Source: Nitrosophilus labii (GTDB taxonomy: Bacteria; Campylobacterota; Campylobacteria; Campylobacterales; Nitratiruptoraceae). From it: a DNA stretch of 64,000 bases. A program made the position numbers and the translations under genes. Position 1 is the first letter of the stretch. Each line of letters opens with the position of its first letter. Under the pieces are notes generated by a model. The model ran no database searches and was not told the DNA's origin. It saw nothing but the letters and a program-made list of their open reading frames with translations. Positions 41,602-50,645 of this stretch are shown here, piece by piece. The stretch covers positions 1,240,001-1,304,000 of the forward strand of contig NZ_AP022826.1 in the NCBI RefSeq assembly GCF_014466985.1, in the 5' to 3' direction.

Positions 41602-42666
41602 TTGGGAGAAACTCTTTCTAGATTTGAAACTCTTAAACTAGCAGCCGAACATTGGACTCAAACAGATCTAACAACCATACTTATCATTGTTTTTTTTATT
41701 TTAGGGGTAATGGTGATCTTAGTCGGAGGAATACTCCTTCAAAAAATAATGAGATCTAAGAATACACATAACTACTTTTTCAGTTATGCAAAAGAAAAAG
41801 GCCTTACGGATAAGGAAGCTAAACTATTGTGGGACTACTCTTTAAAAATGGGTAGAGATCCATTACTGGTATTAGAATTCAAATCTCCCTTTGAAAAAGT
41901 TGTAGATCTATATATTAGAACAGACCCCAACGCAAAAGAGAGTTTAGTACAGGATATGAGAAAAAAGCTAGGTTTCAACGTCATTCACGATTTTATACCT
42001 CTTTCATTATCAAAAGATATCGAGATGTTTCAAAACGGGAAAATGATTATAGATGGAAAACAAGCCGTAGATGTTGCACTTTATGATAAAGATGAAAAAT
42101 TTATGTATTGGCTTTTAATAGATGTAAAAAGTCGAGAGGGTATTTCACCTGGAACTCCTGTTAAAATAACTTTCTTAAGAAAAAACGATGCTATATACAA
42201 TTTTGAATCATCTGTTTTAGAAGTTATTAATGAAGGAAATAATATCGTTATCAAACTTCCTCATACATTCGAGATGACGCGAATCCAGCGAAGAGAATTT
42301 CCTAGAGTAGAAGTAGATTTACCAGCAATGCTTGGAGAAACAAGAGTTATTAACGAAAAAGAAGAAATTATTTGGCATAGCGGAAGAATAGTTGATATTA
42401 GCGCTATGGGGGCAAAATTTTGCGTACCTTTGGAAAATAGGGATGATATCAAAATATCCGTAGGTGATGATATAAAAATAAAATTTGAATTAAATAATGT
42501 AAAATATGATTTAGAAGCAAGTGTAGAAAATAGAGATGAGAGAGAAGTAGCTTTATGTTTTGGATTGAAGTTTAAAAATGCAAAAGATAAAATAAAAGAT
42601 CAAATTTTTAATTTTGTGCAAAAAGAGCAAAGAAAATTGGCTAAAATTGCTAAGGTACAAAAATAA
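41602..42666 (+). CDS. Membrane-anchored PilZ-domain protein
   Basis: The 354-residue protein starts at a TTG with AAGGAT upstream; no in-frame ATG precedes the membrane helix at about 24-47. A cytoplasmic region and a C-terminal PilZ domain follow. The c-di-GMP contacts are present: R231-x3-R235 (RREFPR) and D265-x-S267-x2-G270 (DISAMG). It likely binds c-di-GMP at the inner membrane. Its place among flagellar genes suggests a motor brake or assembly role similar to YcgR/FlgZ, which is inference. Confidence 0.8.
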   Translation: MGETLSRFETLKLAAEHWTQTDLTTILIIVFFILGVMVILVGGILLQKIMRSKNTHNYFFSYAKEKGLTDKEAKLLWDYSLKMGRDPLLVLEFKSPFEKVVDLYIRTDPNAKESLVQDMRKKLGFNVIHDFIPLSLSKDIEMFQNGKMIIDGKQAVDVALYDKDEKFMYWLLIDVKSREGISPGTPVKITFLRKNDAIYNFESSVLEVINEGNNIVIKLPHTFEMTRIQRREFPRVEVDLPAMLGETRVINEKEEIIWHSGRIVDISAMGAKFCVPLENRDDIKISVGDDIKIKFELNNVKYDLEASVENRDEREVALCFGLKFKNAKDKIKDQIFNFVQKEQRKLAKIAKVQK

Positions 42667-42667
42667 A

Positions 42668-43081
42668 ATGGACACCAAAAACCGACTTTTTATAAAAAAG
42701 AAAGATTTTGAAATCAATAACTTAAAAAATGAGATAAAAGAGCTAGCAAACAAAATTGAGACTTTAGAAAAAAAAATATCGCAAAATATAGAGACGTACG
42801 TCAATAGAGAAAATAAAAAGTTTCAAGAGCCAATGGCATTAATTCTGAAGGAACTTTTTTTATCTACTCTTTTAAAAGAGAATGAGTATTTAAAAAGAGA
42901 AAAAACGAAAATATCATCAATTTTGAAAAAAAAACAAGAAGAGCTATCAATACTTTTAGGAGAAAAAAAGGCTTTTGAGTCATATTTACAGAAAAAAAAA
43001 AGAGAAAAAGAGTTAAAAGAGAACGAAATTGAAAATAGGCTTGCAAATGAGATTTTTTTACGTAATTTTTCTAATAAGTAG
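42668..43081 (+). CDS. FliJ-like coiled-coil protein
   Basis: The 137-residue protein is almost entirely heptad helix, rich in lysine and glutamate. The ATG at 42668 lies one base after the PilZ gene stop; an in-frame start inside that gene is less likely. Two long helices with a short turn near residue 60 are the FliJ pattern, the export ATPase stalk, and no other fliJ is in the window. Coiled coils are easy to misassign, so this rests on shape and neighbourhood. Confidence 0.55.
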   Translation: MDTKNRLFIKKKDFEINNLKNEIKELANKIETLEKKISQNIETYVNRENKKFQEPMALILKELFLSTLLKENEYLKREKTKISSILKKKQEELSILLGEKKAFESYLQKKKREKELKENEIENRLANEIFLRNFSNK

Positions 43082-43496
43082 CTTTAACTTTTCTCAAACG
43101 CTTCTTTTCGCTCAAGCTGAAATTAAAGAGATAAAGATAGAAATAGAAAAGTTAATAAAACTAAAAAAAGAGGTTGAAGCAAAAATAGAAAAAAATAGAG
43201 AACTTTTAAAAAAAATAGAACAAGAACAAGAAAAATTAAAAACCGCGCAAGAAAATCTTAAAAAATTACAAGAAGAGATGAGAAAAGATAAATACAAAAA
43301 ATTGGCAAAAGCTTTTGAAGGAATGGAGCCAGAAATGGCTGGAGAAAAACTTTCAAAACTTGACGATCCCGTCAAAGCCGCGTATATTTTATACAACATG
43401 AAAGCTAAAGCCGCAGGAGAGGCTTTAAACTTTGTAGAACCAAAAAGAGTAAGTCAAATAGTAAAAATTTTAACAGATTTAAAAAATAGAAAATGA
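43047..43496 (+). CDS. MotE-like periplasmic coiled-coil chaperone
   Basis: The 149-residue protein has a signal peptide (MRFFYVIFLISSFNFSQTLLFAQ), a long coiled coil (about 25-85) and a C-terminal MgtE-N-like domain (KLAKAFEGMEPEMAGEKLSKLDDPVKAAYILYNM). This is the MotE/FlgX architecture; in alphaproteobacteria and Campylobacter such proteins stabilise the motor stator. The ATG at 43047 lies 35 bases inside the FliJ-like gene. An in-frame TTG 18 bases earlier would add residues before the signal. Confidence 0.72.
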   Translation: MRFFYVIFLISSFNFSQTLLFAQAEIKEIKIEIEKLIKLKKEVEAKIEKNRELLKKIEQEQEKLKTAQENLKKLQEEMRKDKYKKLAKAFEGMEPEMAGEKLSKLDDPVKAAYILYNMKAKAAGEALNFVEPKRVSQIVKILTDLKNRK

Positions 43497-45019
43497 GTAA
43501 AAAAAATATTTTAAAAATATTCATATTTTTTTCTATCTACTCTATTTTTAACTTAATCCTTTTTTTCTATTTTCAGCAAGACAAAGAAAATAGAATTGAG
43601 CTCTATTTTCAACAAAAAGTAGATAAACTTTTTTCAGAATACAGAGCTACACAAAACGGATTTAAAATGCTTAGTAACTTTGTTTGCGATAATATAAACA
43701 ATAGGGAGGATATTTTACAACTTATCTATAAATTAAAAACTTCTGACAATAGAACAAAAAATATATTAAGAAAAAAACTTTTTAAAAAACTTAAAAAATA
43801 TTACACTCTACTTAAAAAGTATAGATTTTACTATTTAACTCTCTATTATCCGAATGGAAAAGTCTTTTTAAGAATGCATCAACCTTATAAATATGGAGAT
43901 AGCCTCTATACCAAAAATAGTTCCTTAGATTTTATAAAAAATACTCCTTTTTTGATAAATGAGATAGAAACGGGAATAATATACAATTATCAACTCTTTT
44001 ATAAAGGGAAATTATTGGCCCTTATAAAAACATCCATATCTTACGACGTACTAAAACAAGAACTTACAAAACTCTTCAACAGCGACTATGAATATATTTT
44101 AAAAAGAGAGTTTATATCAAAAAGCACTTTAAGAACCGGTCATAAACTATTTATTCAAAGTGATATCAACGAAAAATTTTTTTATGAGGAAACCTCTATA
44201 AAAAGAGACAGATCTAGAGTTACAAATCAGACTATAAATAAAATAAATCTAGTAATAAAAGATAGAATAAAAGACAAATTAAGTCTTGAAAAAAACTTCG
44301 CTGAAGCTGTAAAGATAGATGAAAAATACTATGTAGTTACCTTTTTAACTATATCTCCTTTTCAAAAAAAGAATTATAATATAGGCTATCTTATCTCTTA
44401 TGAACAAGATAACACTTATGAAATTTTTGATTCCGTATTTTGGCATAACATTATCTTAGGAAATATCATAATTATCTTGATATTAATCTTTATATTTTAC
44501 GTTTTACAGATGAATGAAAAACTAAAACTAATTGCATCAACTGATAAACTTACTGGCCTCTTTAATAGAAACAAGTTTTACGAAATTATCTCAAATGAAA
44601 TTGAGAGGGTAAAAAGATATAAACGTCCACTATCGCTAATCATATTTGATATAGACCATTTTAAAAAAATCAACGATACATTTGGTCATAATATTGGAGA
44701 TTATGTACTAAAAACGATTGCCGAAATTATCAAAAAAAATATTAGAATAAATGACACTCCTTTTAGATGGGGTGGAGAAGAGTTTATCGTACTTACTCCT
44801 GAAACTGACATAAACGGCGCTACAACATTTGCCGAAAAACTAAGAGAAGCTGTGGAAAATTATAAATTTGACAAAGTCGTAAAAGTAACTATAAGTCTAG
44901 GCGTAGCCGAATATGACCCTAAAAGAGATAAAGATATCGATTCTCTTATAAACAGGGCGGATGAAGCGCTTTATAAATCTAAAGAATTAGGAAGAAACAG
45001 AGTTACAATTGCTGATTAA
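43493..45019 (+). CDS. Sensor diguanylate cyclase (GGDEF)
   Basis: The 508-residue protein makes c-di-GMP from two GTP. A membrane helix (about 8-28), a periplasmic region of about 290 residues that looks like a Cache-type sensor, a second helix (about 320-345) and the GGDEF domain follow in order. The active site is RWGGEEF, and the RIND motif five residues before it is an intact inhibitory I-site, so product feedback is expected. It overlaps the MotE-like gene by four bases and converges on flhB with a four-base overlap. Confidence 0.9.
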   Translation: MSKKNILKIFIFFSIYSIFNLILFFYFQQDKENRIELYFQQKVDKLFSEYRATQNGFKMLSNFVCDNINNREDILQLIYKLKTSDNRTKNILRKKLFKKLKKYYTLLKKYRFYYLTLYYPNGKVFLRMHQPYKYGDSLYTKNSSLDFIKNTPFLINEIETGIIYNYQLFYKGKLLALIKTSISYDVLKQELTKLFNSDYEYILKREFISKSTLRTGHKLFIQSDINEKFFYEETSIKRDRSRVTNQTINKINLVIKDRIKDKLSLEKNFAEAVKIDEKYYVVTFLTISPFQKKNYNIGYLISYEQDNTYEIFDSVFWHNIILGNIIIILILIFIFYVLQMNEKLKLIASTDKLTGLFNRNKFYEIISNEIERVKRYKRPLSLIIFDIDHFKKINDTFGHNIGDYVLKTIAEIIKKNIRINDTPFRWGGEEFIVLTPETDINGATTFAEKLREAVENYKFDKVVKVTISLGVAEYDPKRDKDIDSLINRADEALYKSKELGRNRVTIAD

Positions 45020-46065
45020 AGAGATTTTGATTTATAAATTTTAGCTAAAATTTTTGCTATGGCTTGATAAAGATTTTCGGGTATTATGTCTCCAACTTCG
45101 CAACTCTCATACAAACTTCTAGCTAAAGCCGGATTTTCTTCAACAGGTATATTATGTTCTTTGGCCTTTTCTTTTATCTTTAAAGCAATATTGTCTTTAC
45201 CTTTTGCTATTACTTTAGGCGCCTGCATTTTACCTCTTTTGTATTCAAGTGCTACCGCATAGTGAGTAGGGTTTGTAATAACCACATCGGCTTTAGTAAC
45301 TTCAGCCATCATTCTCGTTAAACTCATTTCTCTCTGTTTTTTCCTAATTGCAGCTTTTACCTGAGGATTCCCTTCATAAAGTTTTTGCTCCTCTTTTATC
45401 TCATGTTTACTCATTTTTATATTTTCTTCATACTCGTGCCTTCTAAAAATATAATCGATTACTCCAATAGGTATCGATAAAATAGCAAAAGCAAAAATCA
45501 TTATAAGAGTATATTTTAGTAAGATATACGCTTCTTTATTGACTGCAACCATAGAAAATCTAAATACATCTTCTAAAAGAGTCTTAACCAAAAAATATGC
45601 AACAACTGTAGCAACCAATAATTTCAAAATATTTTTAAATAGTTCAAAAACAGTTTTAAGTGAAAAGAGTCTTTGCAGTCCCGAGATAGGATTTAGCTTG
45701 TCGAGTTTAGGAGTTAAAGGTTTTAAGGTAAAAATTAATCCAAACTGTGCAACATTTGAGATAATTCCCACTATAAAAAGCGTCAAAAATACTGGAAATA
45801 TTAAAATACCCAAAACATATAAAGTCTCTGTTATAGTCAATCTATTTTCGCTAACTATTAAATATAGCGGATTTGAAAAGATGTAGCCAAAATAGGAGCG
45901 TAACTTTTCATACGCAAAAGGAAAATAGAATATAAAAAAAAGAAATATAACCAATAAAGATGCAGAGATCGGTATATCTTGACTCTTTGGTACCTGCCCC
46001 TCTTCTTTTGCCTTCTCTCGCCTCCGGGGGGTTGCTTTTTCGGTTTTACTTGGATCTTTTGCCAT
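45016..46065 (-). CDS. flhB: Flagellar export gate protein FlhB
   Basis: FlhB controls the switch from rod/hook to filament export. The 349-residue protein has four membrane helices (about 33-52, 82-104, 143-164, 185-205) and the cytoplasmic domain with the self-cleaving NPTH site at 265-268. The short N-terminus starts MAKDPSKTEKATPRRREKAKEEGQVPKS, the family opening. It is the last gene of the long flagellar run, four bases after fliR. Confidence 0.96.
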   Translation of the reverse strand: MAKDPSKTEKATPRRREKAKEEGQVPKSQDIPISASLLVIFLFFIFYFPFAYEKLRSYFGYIFSNPLYLIVSENRLTITETLYVLGILIFPVFLTLFIVGIISNVAQFGLIFTLKPLTPKLDKLNPISGLQRLFSLKTVFELFKNILKLLVATVVAYFLVKTLLEDVFRFSMVAVNKEAYILLKYTLIMIFAFAILSIPIGVIDYIFRRHEYEENIKMSKHEIKEEQKLYEGNPQVKAAIRKKQREMSLTRMMAEVTKADVVITNPTHYAVALEYKRGKMQAPKVIAKGKDNIALKIKEKAKEHNIPVEENPALARSLYESCEVGDIIPENLYQAIAKILAKIYKSKSL

Positions 46066-46068
46066 AAC

Positions 46069-46842
46069 TTATCCTACAAACTTAATCACGCCGATATAAT
46101 CTTCACCCATTCTCTGCAATAAAGTTACTATAATATATACCAATACGCTACTGCCAAAAGCTATTGCAGCCAATCCTACAAATATCTGCATCGGAAGACC
46201 GACTATAAAAACATTTATCTGAGGTATAAGTCTATTTACTAGAGCTAATGCTACGTTTAACAAAAACAGAATCAAAGCAAAAGGAAATGCTATCTGAAAA
46301 CCCATAATAAAAATATATGAAGATTTTTCTATGATAAACTGCCAAATACCATTATTAACATAAAAAATATCTAATGGCAGATATTGAAAACTTATAACTA
46401 TAGCACCTATAACATACTGGTAGCTGTCAGTAACAAAAAATATAAAATAAAAAAGCAAAATAAAAAATCTGTTCAATATTGAAATTTGTCCAAAAGAGGG
46501 GTCAAAAACATTCACTACAGTCAACCCCATAAAATAACTTATAATCTCAGCCGCATAAGATAAAGCGGATATAAAAATATTTACTAAAATACCTAAACTA
46601 AATCCTATAAATAGCTCTTTTAGTACAAGTAGTAATAGTTCAAAAAAAGAAAAACTTGTTAAATCTACATCTAAATTTACAGTAGAGGCTATATAAAAAG
46701 AAAAAGTCACTACAAGAAGAAGTTTTATATTGGTTGGTATCATTGAAGTATTCAACAAAGGAAAACTCAAAAAAAGCGCTATTACTCTTGTAAAAATCAA
46801 TCCTATTTCCAAAGCCTCTTTAGGAGTTATTAACGGATTCAT
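46069..46842 (-). CDS. fliR: Flagellar export gate protein FliR
   Basis: The 257-residue hydrophobic protein has about six membrane segments, the family opening (hydrophobic helix, then FTRVIALFLSFPLLN) and IPQINVFIVGLPMQIFVGL late in the chain, a FliR signature. It is part of the FliP5Q4R1 core. It overlaps fliQ by four bases. Confidence 0.95.
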   Translation of the reverse strand: MNPLITPKEALEIGLIFTRVIALFLSFPLLNTSMIPTNIKLLLVVTFSFYIASTVNLDVDLTSFSFFELLLLVLKELFIGFSLGILVNIFISALSYAAEIISYFMGLTVVNVFDPSFGQISILNRFFILLFYFIFFVTDSYQYVIGAIVISFQYLPLDIFYVNNGIWQFIIEKSSYIFIMGFQIAFPFALILFLLNVALALVNRLIPQINVFIVGLPMQIFVGLAAIAFGSSVLVYIIVTLLQRMGEDYIGVIKFVG

Positions 46843-47108
46843 TGCAATATCGTAAATAGATTTTGGAACGTCTCTTTAAAATACTCTGTAAGTAAAATAA
46901 ACATCCAAGAACCAAACACTATCATAGCTCCTACAGTTGCTACAATTTTCGGTATAAAAGTTATAGTCATCTCATGAATCTGCGTAGCCGCCTGAAAAAT
47001 ACTTATCAAAAGACCTACGATAAACGCAGTCAATAAAACTGGCCCACCTACTATAACTGCCGTTTTTAACATCTGTTCAACCAACGTTATAGCTTGATCT
47101 ACGCTCAT
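46839..47108 (-). CDS. fliQ: Flagellar export gate protein FliQ
   Basis: I place the start at the ATG 47108, overlapping the fliP stop by four bases, to give 89 residues, the standard FliQ length; an upstream in-frame start at 47147 would add 13 residues. Two membrane helices flank a short loop containing AATQIHEMTITFIPKI, the typical FliQ motif. Confidence 0.94.
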   Translation of the reverse strand: MSVDQAITLVEQMLKTAVIVGGPVLLTAFIVGLLISIFQAATQIHEMTITFIPKIVATVGAMIVFGSWMFILLTEYFKETFQNLFTILQ

Positions 47109-47857
47109 TTGTAACTCTCTATTAAAGCTTTTATCAAAAGTTCCCATCCGTCGGCCAATATAAACAAAATCAACTTAAAAGGCAACGATATCATCATCGG
47201 CGGTATCATCATCATTCCCATTGACATCAAGATACTAGCCACCAAAAGATCAATAACCAAAAAAGGCAAAAATATTATAAAAACAACTTCAAAAGCGACT
47301 TTGATTTCACTAACCAAAAAGGCGGGTATTAAAGTAAAAAGTTCTAATTCTTCCGGACTTTGAGGTTTTTTATTTGATAAATCTATAAAAAGTTTAAGAT
47401 CCTCTTTTCTAGTGTTTTTAAGCATAAACTCTTTTATTGGTCCTTTTGCTCTTTGTATAGCCTCAATATCATTTATCTCTTTATTCATATATGGAGTTAT
47501 CGCATTACTGTTTATCTCCGTAAAAACAGGTTTCATTATAAAAAATGTCAAAAAAAGAGACAAAGCTATTATTACCTGATTTGGAGGAGACTGCGGAATC
47601 CCTAATGCATGTCTTAAAAGTGACAAAACTATAACGATACGCGTAAAAGAGGTAATCGTAATCAAAAGAGCGGGAGCAAGGCTTAAAAGGGTTATTAAAA
47701 AAAGAATTTTTAAAGAAACGTCGATGTCTTTTAACCCAGACAAAGTATCTTCAACAACTCCACCAAAAACTGTTAAAGGAAAAAAAATTAAAAATACAAA
47801 CAGTGTAGTATTAAGTTTCAAACTTTGAGTTTTGAGTTTATAGCTCTTTTTTTTCAT
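47105..47857 (-). CDS. fliP: Flagellar export gate protein FliP
   Basis: The 250-residue protein has a cleavable-looking N-terminus, a hydrophobic segment with SFTRIVIVLSLLRHALGIPQSPPNQV (about 66-91), the typical EVVFIIFLPFLVIDLLVASILMSMGMMMIPP stretch, and LPFKLILFILADGWELL. All are FliP signatures. Its first codons overlap fliO by 20 bases and are unusual: they encode KSYKLKTQSLKLNTT from a 7-base repeat (47803-47843). Confidence 0.95.
   Translation of the reverse strand: MKKKSYKLKTQSLKLNTTLFVFLIFFPLTVFGGVVEDTLSGLKDIDVSLKILFLITLLSLAPALLITITSFTRIVIVLSLLRHALGIPQSPPNQVIIALSLFLTFFIMKPVFTEINSNAITPYMNKEINDIEAIQRAKGPIKEFMLKNTRKEDLKLFIDLSNKKPQSPEELELFTLIPAFLVSEIKVAFEVVFIIFLPFLVIDLLVASILMSMGMMMIPPMMISLPFKLILFILADGWELLIKALIESYK
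47803..47843. repeat. Heptamer repeat inside the start of fliP
   Basis: The plus strand reads AGTATTA, AGTTTCA, AACTTTG, AGTTTTG, AGTTTAT, the same 7-base style as the intergenic arrays. It encodes the segment just before the FliP signal helix (YKLKTQSLKLN). Seven-base units keep frame only every three copies. Confidence 0.65.
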
Positions 47858-48161
47858 TTGCTATCCTGTTAAACTCATCACTCATCACTTTATTATCATC
47901 AATATCAACTTCTTCCCACTCTTTTAGTTTTTTTATACCGTTCTCATCAATCGATAGGAAAAAAAAACTCTTTTTTATCTTTACTAATACCAACCCTTTG
48001 TTTCTAGAAAAATAATGCGATTCTATTATTTTTATGTTTTTATCTCTATTTGAAGATATTTTTAAACCATATTTATTGATATAATAATAAATAACATATA
48101 TAAATATAACTATTATAGAAAAGGTGGCTAGAAATTTGAGAGTCTCTTGAGTCTCAAGCAA
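47838..48161 (-). CDS. fliO: Flagellar protein FliO
   Basis: The 107-residue protein has one N-terminal membrane helix (about 10-27) and a short basic cytoplasmic part with KNIKIIESHYFSRNKGLVLVKI, the FliO signature strand. It helps FliP assemble. It overlaps both fliN and fliP. Confidence 0.82.
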   Translation of the reverse strand: MLETQETLKFLATFSIIVIFIYVIYYYINKYGLKISSNRDKNIKIIESHYFSRNKGLVLVKIKKSFFFLSIDENGIKKLKEWEEVDIDDNKVMSDEFNRIANEKKEL

Positions 48162-48420
48162 GGTCTATGATCCTCACCCCGTATTTATCATTTGCAACAA
48201 CCATTTCACCTATTGCAAAACTTTGATTGTTGATATAAACATTAATATAACCTTCTATATTAGAGTCTAACTTTAAAACGTCTCCTTCTTTTAAAGAGAC
48301 TATCTCAAAAAGCATTTTTTTTGTACTACCTACACTAACGTTTACTTTAAGTTGTACATCATTCAAAAAAGAAAGGTCTTGTATAAAAGATTCTATTTTT
48401 TTTGTTTCTTCGCTTTTCAC
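48154..48420 (-). CDS. fliN: Flagellar switch protein FliN (short)
   Basis: The 88-residue protein is essentially one SpoA domain: FLNDVQLKVNVSVGSTKKMLFEIVSLKEGDVLKLD and INNQSFAIGEMVVANDKYGVRI are the paired strands. FliN forms the lower C-ring and docks FliH. It is shorter than the 100-140 residues usual, having lost most of the N-terminal extension. The neighbour that normally precedes it, fliM, is not here. Confidence 0.9.
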   Translation of the reverse strand: MKSEETKKIESFIQDLSFLNDVQLKVNVSVGSTKKMLFEIVSLKEGDVLKLDSNIEGYINVYINNQSFAIGEMVVANDKYGVRIIDLA

Positions 48421-48433
48421 AAATACTCCTAAA

Positions 48434-48949
48434 CTAAGCCGTTTGAATCACAAAATCTGTAAAATAGACATTTTTTACACCACCAATTGGCAAAATAGCG
48501 TTAATTCTCTTTATAATCTCCTCTTTTAACTCTTCTATCCCTTCAGCGGTTTTAAGTTCTTTTGAACTCTTGGTAAACAACAAAGTAGTAATTGCATCTT
48601 TTATTTGTGGTAGTCTTTTTTCAAGTTCCATTTTGATCTTTTCATCTTGAACTTCTAAAACAATCGTTATTTTTAAATATCTATCCGCATCTCTATCTTG
48701 AAGGTTTACTATAAACGTCCCCACATCAAACTGAATACCCAACTCTTCGACGTTTTTTATCTCTTCTACAATTTTTTCCGCTTTTTTTTCGTTTTTTTTC
48801 TCTTCCTCTTGTTTATCAAGAACTAAAAATTTATATGCCGCGCCGCCGCCGGCTCCAATGATTATCAAAAGAAGAAGCAAAATGATTATAAGTTTCTTTT
48901 TACCACCTTTTTTCTCTTCTTGCTCTTGCTCTTTAGCCTCTTCAGCCAT
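48434..48949 (-). CDS. fliL: Flagellar basal body-associated protein FliL
   Basis: The 171-residue protein has a short charged N-terminus, one membrane helix (about 17-40, IIILLLLLIIIGAGGGAAY), a charged linker and the stator-binding periplasmic domain (FIVNLQDRDADRYLKITIVLEVQD). FliL forms a ring around stator units. It is 13 bases before fliN, and a terminator separates it from flgE upstream. Confidence 0.94.
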   Translation of the reverse strand: MAEEAKEQEQEEKKGGKKKLIIILLLLLIIIGAGGGAAYKFLVLDKQEEEKKNEKKAEKIVEEIKNVEELGIQFDVGTFIVNLQDRDADRYLKITIVLEVQDEKIKMELEKRLPQIKDAITTLLFTKSSKELKTAEGIEELKEEIIKRINAILPIGGVKNVYFTDFVIQTA

Positions 48950-49011
48950 CCAAACCCTTTTTGTTAAATATCAGATATAAAATAGAAAAAGATTATCTCA
49001 TATCTAATATT

Positions 49012-49044
49012 TAAAAACGATAAAAGGGCTTAAACCCTCTTATC
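49012..49044 (-). terminator. Terminator at the end of flgE
   Basis: The stem GATAAAAGGG/CCCTCTTATC (49019-49044) overlaps the flgE stop and is followed on the minus strand by GTTTTTAAA. It divides the flagellar run into flgD-flgE and fliL-flhB portions. Confidence 0.7.
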
Positions 49045-50644
49045 TTTTGATGTCCATTGTGGTTTGTAAGATTTGATCTGAAGTTGTTATGGTTTTTGCA
49101 TTTGCTTGGTACGCTCTTTGAGCGGTAATAAGGTTTATAAACTCTTGGGATATATCAACGTTACTCATCTCAAGCATTCCGCTTCTTATTTTGCTTATAA
49201 CTCCACCTGGTACTATTATCGGTGTAAATGTTTGCTGATTTGGAAGATATAAACTATTTCCTTTTCTGACTAACATCTCTTTATCTTTAAAAGTTGCAAC
49301 GGCAAGTCTAGCTATATCTTTTACCTGTCCGTTGGTATATGTAGCTTTTATAACTCCCTCTTCGCTAACGGACATACTAAGAAGATCTCCTTTTCCGCTT
49401 CCGTTTTGCTGTGCATAAAATATAAAATCACTGTCAAGTTGAGTTAAATTTATAAAATCTTCCAAAATCTGCGTATCTACAGCACCTGTATTTAAATATC
49501 TACTCTCAGGATTAGAGTAATCTATAACCGCGGTTTGAATATTTGTCAAATCGGTTATGGCAGCTGTCGTAGCGTTATTAAAGTCTTGATATTTTAGAGT
49601 TAAAGTACTATTGTTGTTTCCATCTCCGGCTGCTCCTATAATTGTTATTTTCCCATCATCGTAACTTATGGTACCTTTTATTTCACCGGTATTTATATCT
49701 ATAATATTTCCGGCACCGTCGTCATTCCACTGTACGGTATTTCCGTTTTGATCTTGACTTATATATACAGAGCCTGGTAAAACAGGTGTTCCTCCACCTA
49801 CCGTAAAAACTCCATCATCACTATTTTCAGTAGCGGTCGCGGGATCGTTTAAATTAGGGATCGATACATATTGCCCGGATGTTAATTCACCTTTACCGTT
49901 AAAAGTAAGTTCAACGGAAGCGTAATTATTTGTTCCGTCCGTATATAAAACCGCTCTATCATCTATCTGCGAATATACTTTCCACGTATTTATATCGGTT
50001 TTAACAAAATAGTGCTTTAGAGTATGAGAAGTACCCAAGCTATCATAAGTTGTTATAGTATTAACATAATGGTAAGTATTTGGATCACTCGGATCAAAAG
50101 TTGCCGTAATAGCCTGTACATTTGCATCTAAATTTGCGGGGTTTTCAAATTTTATACTGTCTGTATTAGTAGGAGATAACGAGTTAGGGATATTTATACT
50201 TCCCATAGCTCCAGCGATATTTCCTCCTTCATCAAGAGTCCATCCTTGCAGTTTATAACCGTTTGGATCTATCACATCTCCATTGGCATCTATTCTAAAA
50301 TCTCCGGCTCTAGTATAATAGACCAAATCCGCGGTAGGATTTTTAACCATAAAAAAGCCTTCCCCGTCTAAAGCCAGAGCAAGAGGAGAATTAGTAGTTT
50401 GAAACGTACCTTGCGAAAAATCTTTAATGGTAGAAGCCGCTAACGAACCTCCACCAATTTCACTATTTTTAGGAACGCCGCTAGTAGAGTATGTTGTTAA
50501 CGAACTAGAAATTAAATCTTGAAAATTTACCCGTTCTTGCTTAAAACCTATAGTATTTACATTTGCTATATTATCTGAAATCACGGAAAGCCAGGTTTTA
50601 TTAGAATTTAGACCTGTATTTCCGGTATAAAAAGCCTGCAACAT
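49040..50644 (-). CDS. flgE: Flagellar hook protein
   Basis: The 534-residue hook subunit has the D0 start (LQAFYTGNTGLNSNKTWLSVISDNIANVNTIGFKQE), middle domains rich in D, N, T and G, and the D0 end (EFINLITAQRAYQANAKTITTSDQILQTTM). The length matches the larger hook proteins of Campylobacterota. It starts one base after flgD ends. Confidence 0.95.
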   Translation of the reverse strand: MLQAFYTGNTGLNSNKTWLSVISDNIANVNTIGFKQERVNFQDLISSSLTTYSTSGVPKNSEIGGGSLAASTIKDFSQGTFQTTNSPLALALDGEGFFMVKNPTADLVYYTRAGDFRIDANGDVIDPNGYKLQGWTLDEGGNIAGAMGSINIPNSLSPTNTDSIKFENPANLDANVQAITATFDPSDPNTYHYVNTITTYDSLGTSHTLKHYFVKTDINTWKVYSQIDDRAVLYTDGTNNYASVELTFNGKGELTSGQYVSIPNLNDPATATENSDDGVFTVGGGTPVLPGSVYISQDQNGNTVQWNDDGAGNIIDINTGEIKGTISYDDGKITIIGAAGDGNNNSTLTLKYQDFNNATTAAITDLTNIQTAVIDYSNPESRYLNTGAVDTQILEDFINLTQLDSDFIFYAQQNGSGKGDLLSMSVSEEGVIKATYTNGQVKDIARLAVATFKDKEMLVRKGNSLYLPNQQTFTPIIVPGGVISKIRSGMLEMSNVDISQEFINLITAQRAYQANAKTITTSDQILQTTMDIKR

Positions 50645-50645
50645 C

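Noticed and set aside
42614-42667. Upstream in-frame start for the FliJ-like gene
   Set aside because: It lies inside the PilZ gene without a ribosome site; the ATG at 42668 fits the neighbours better.
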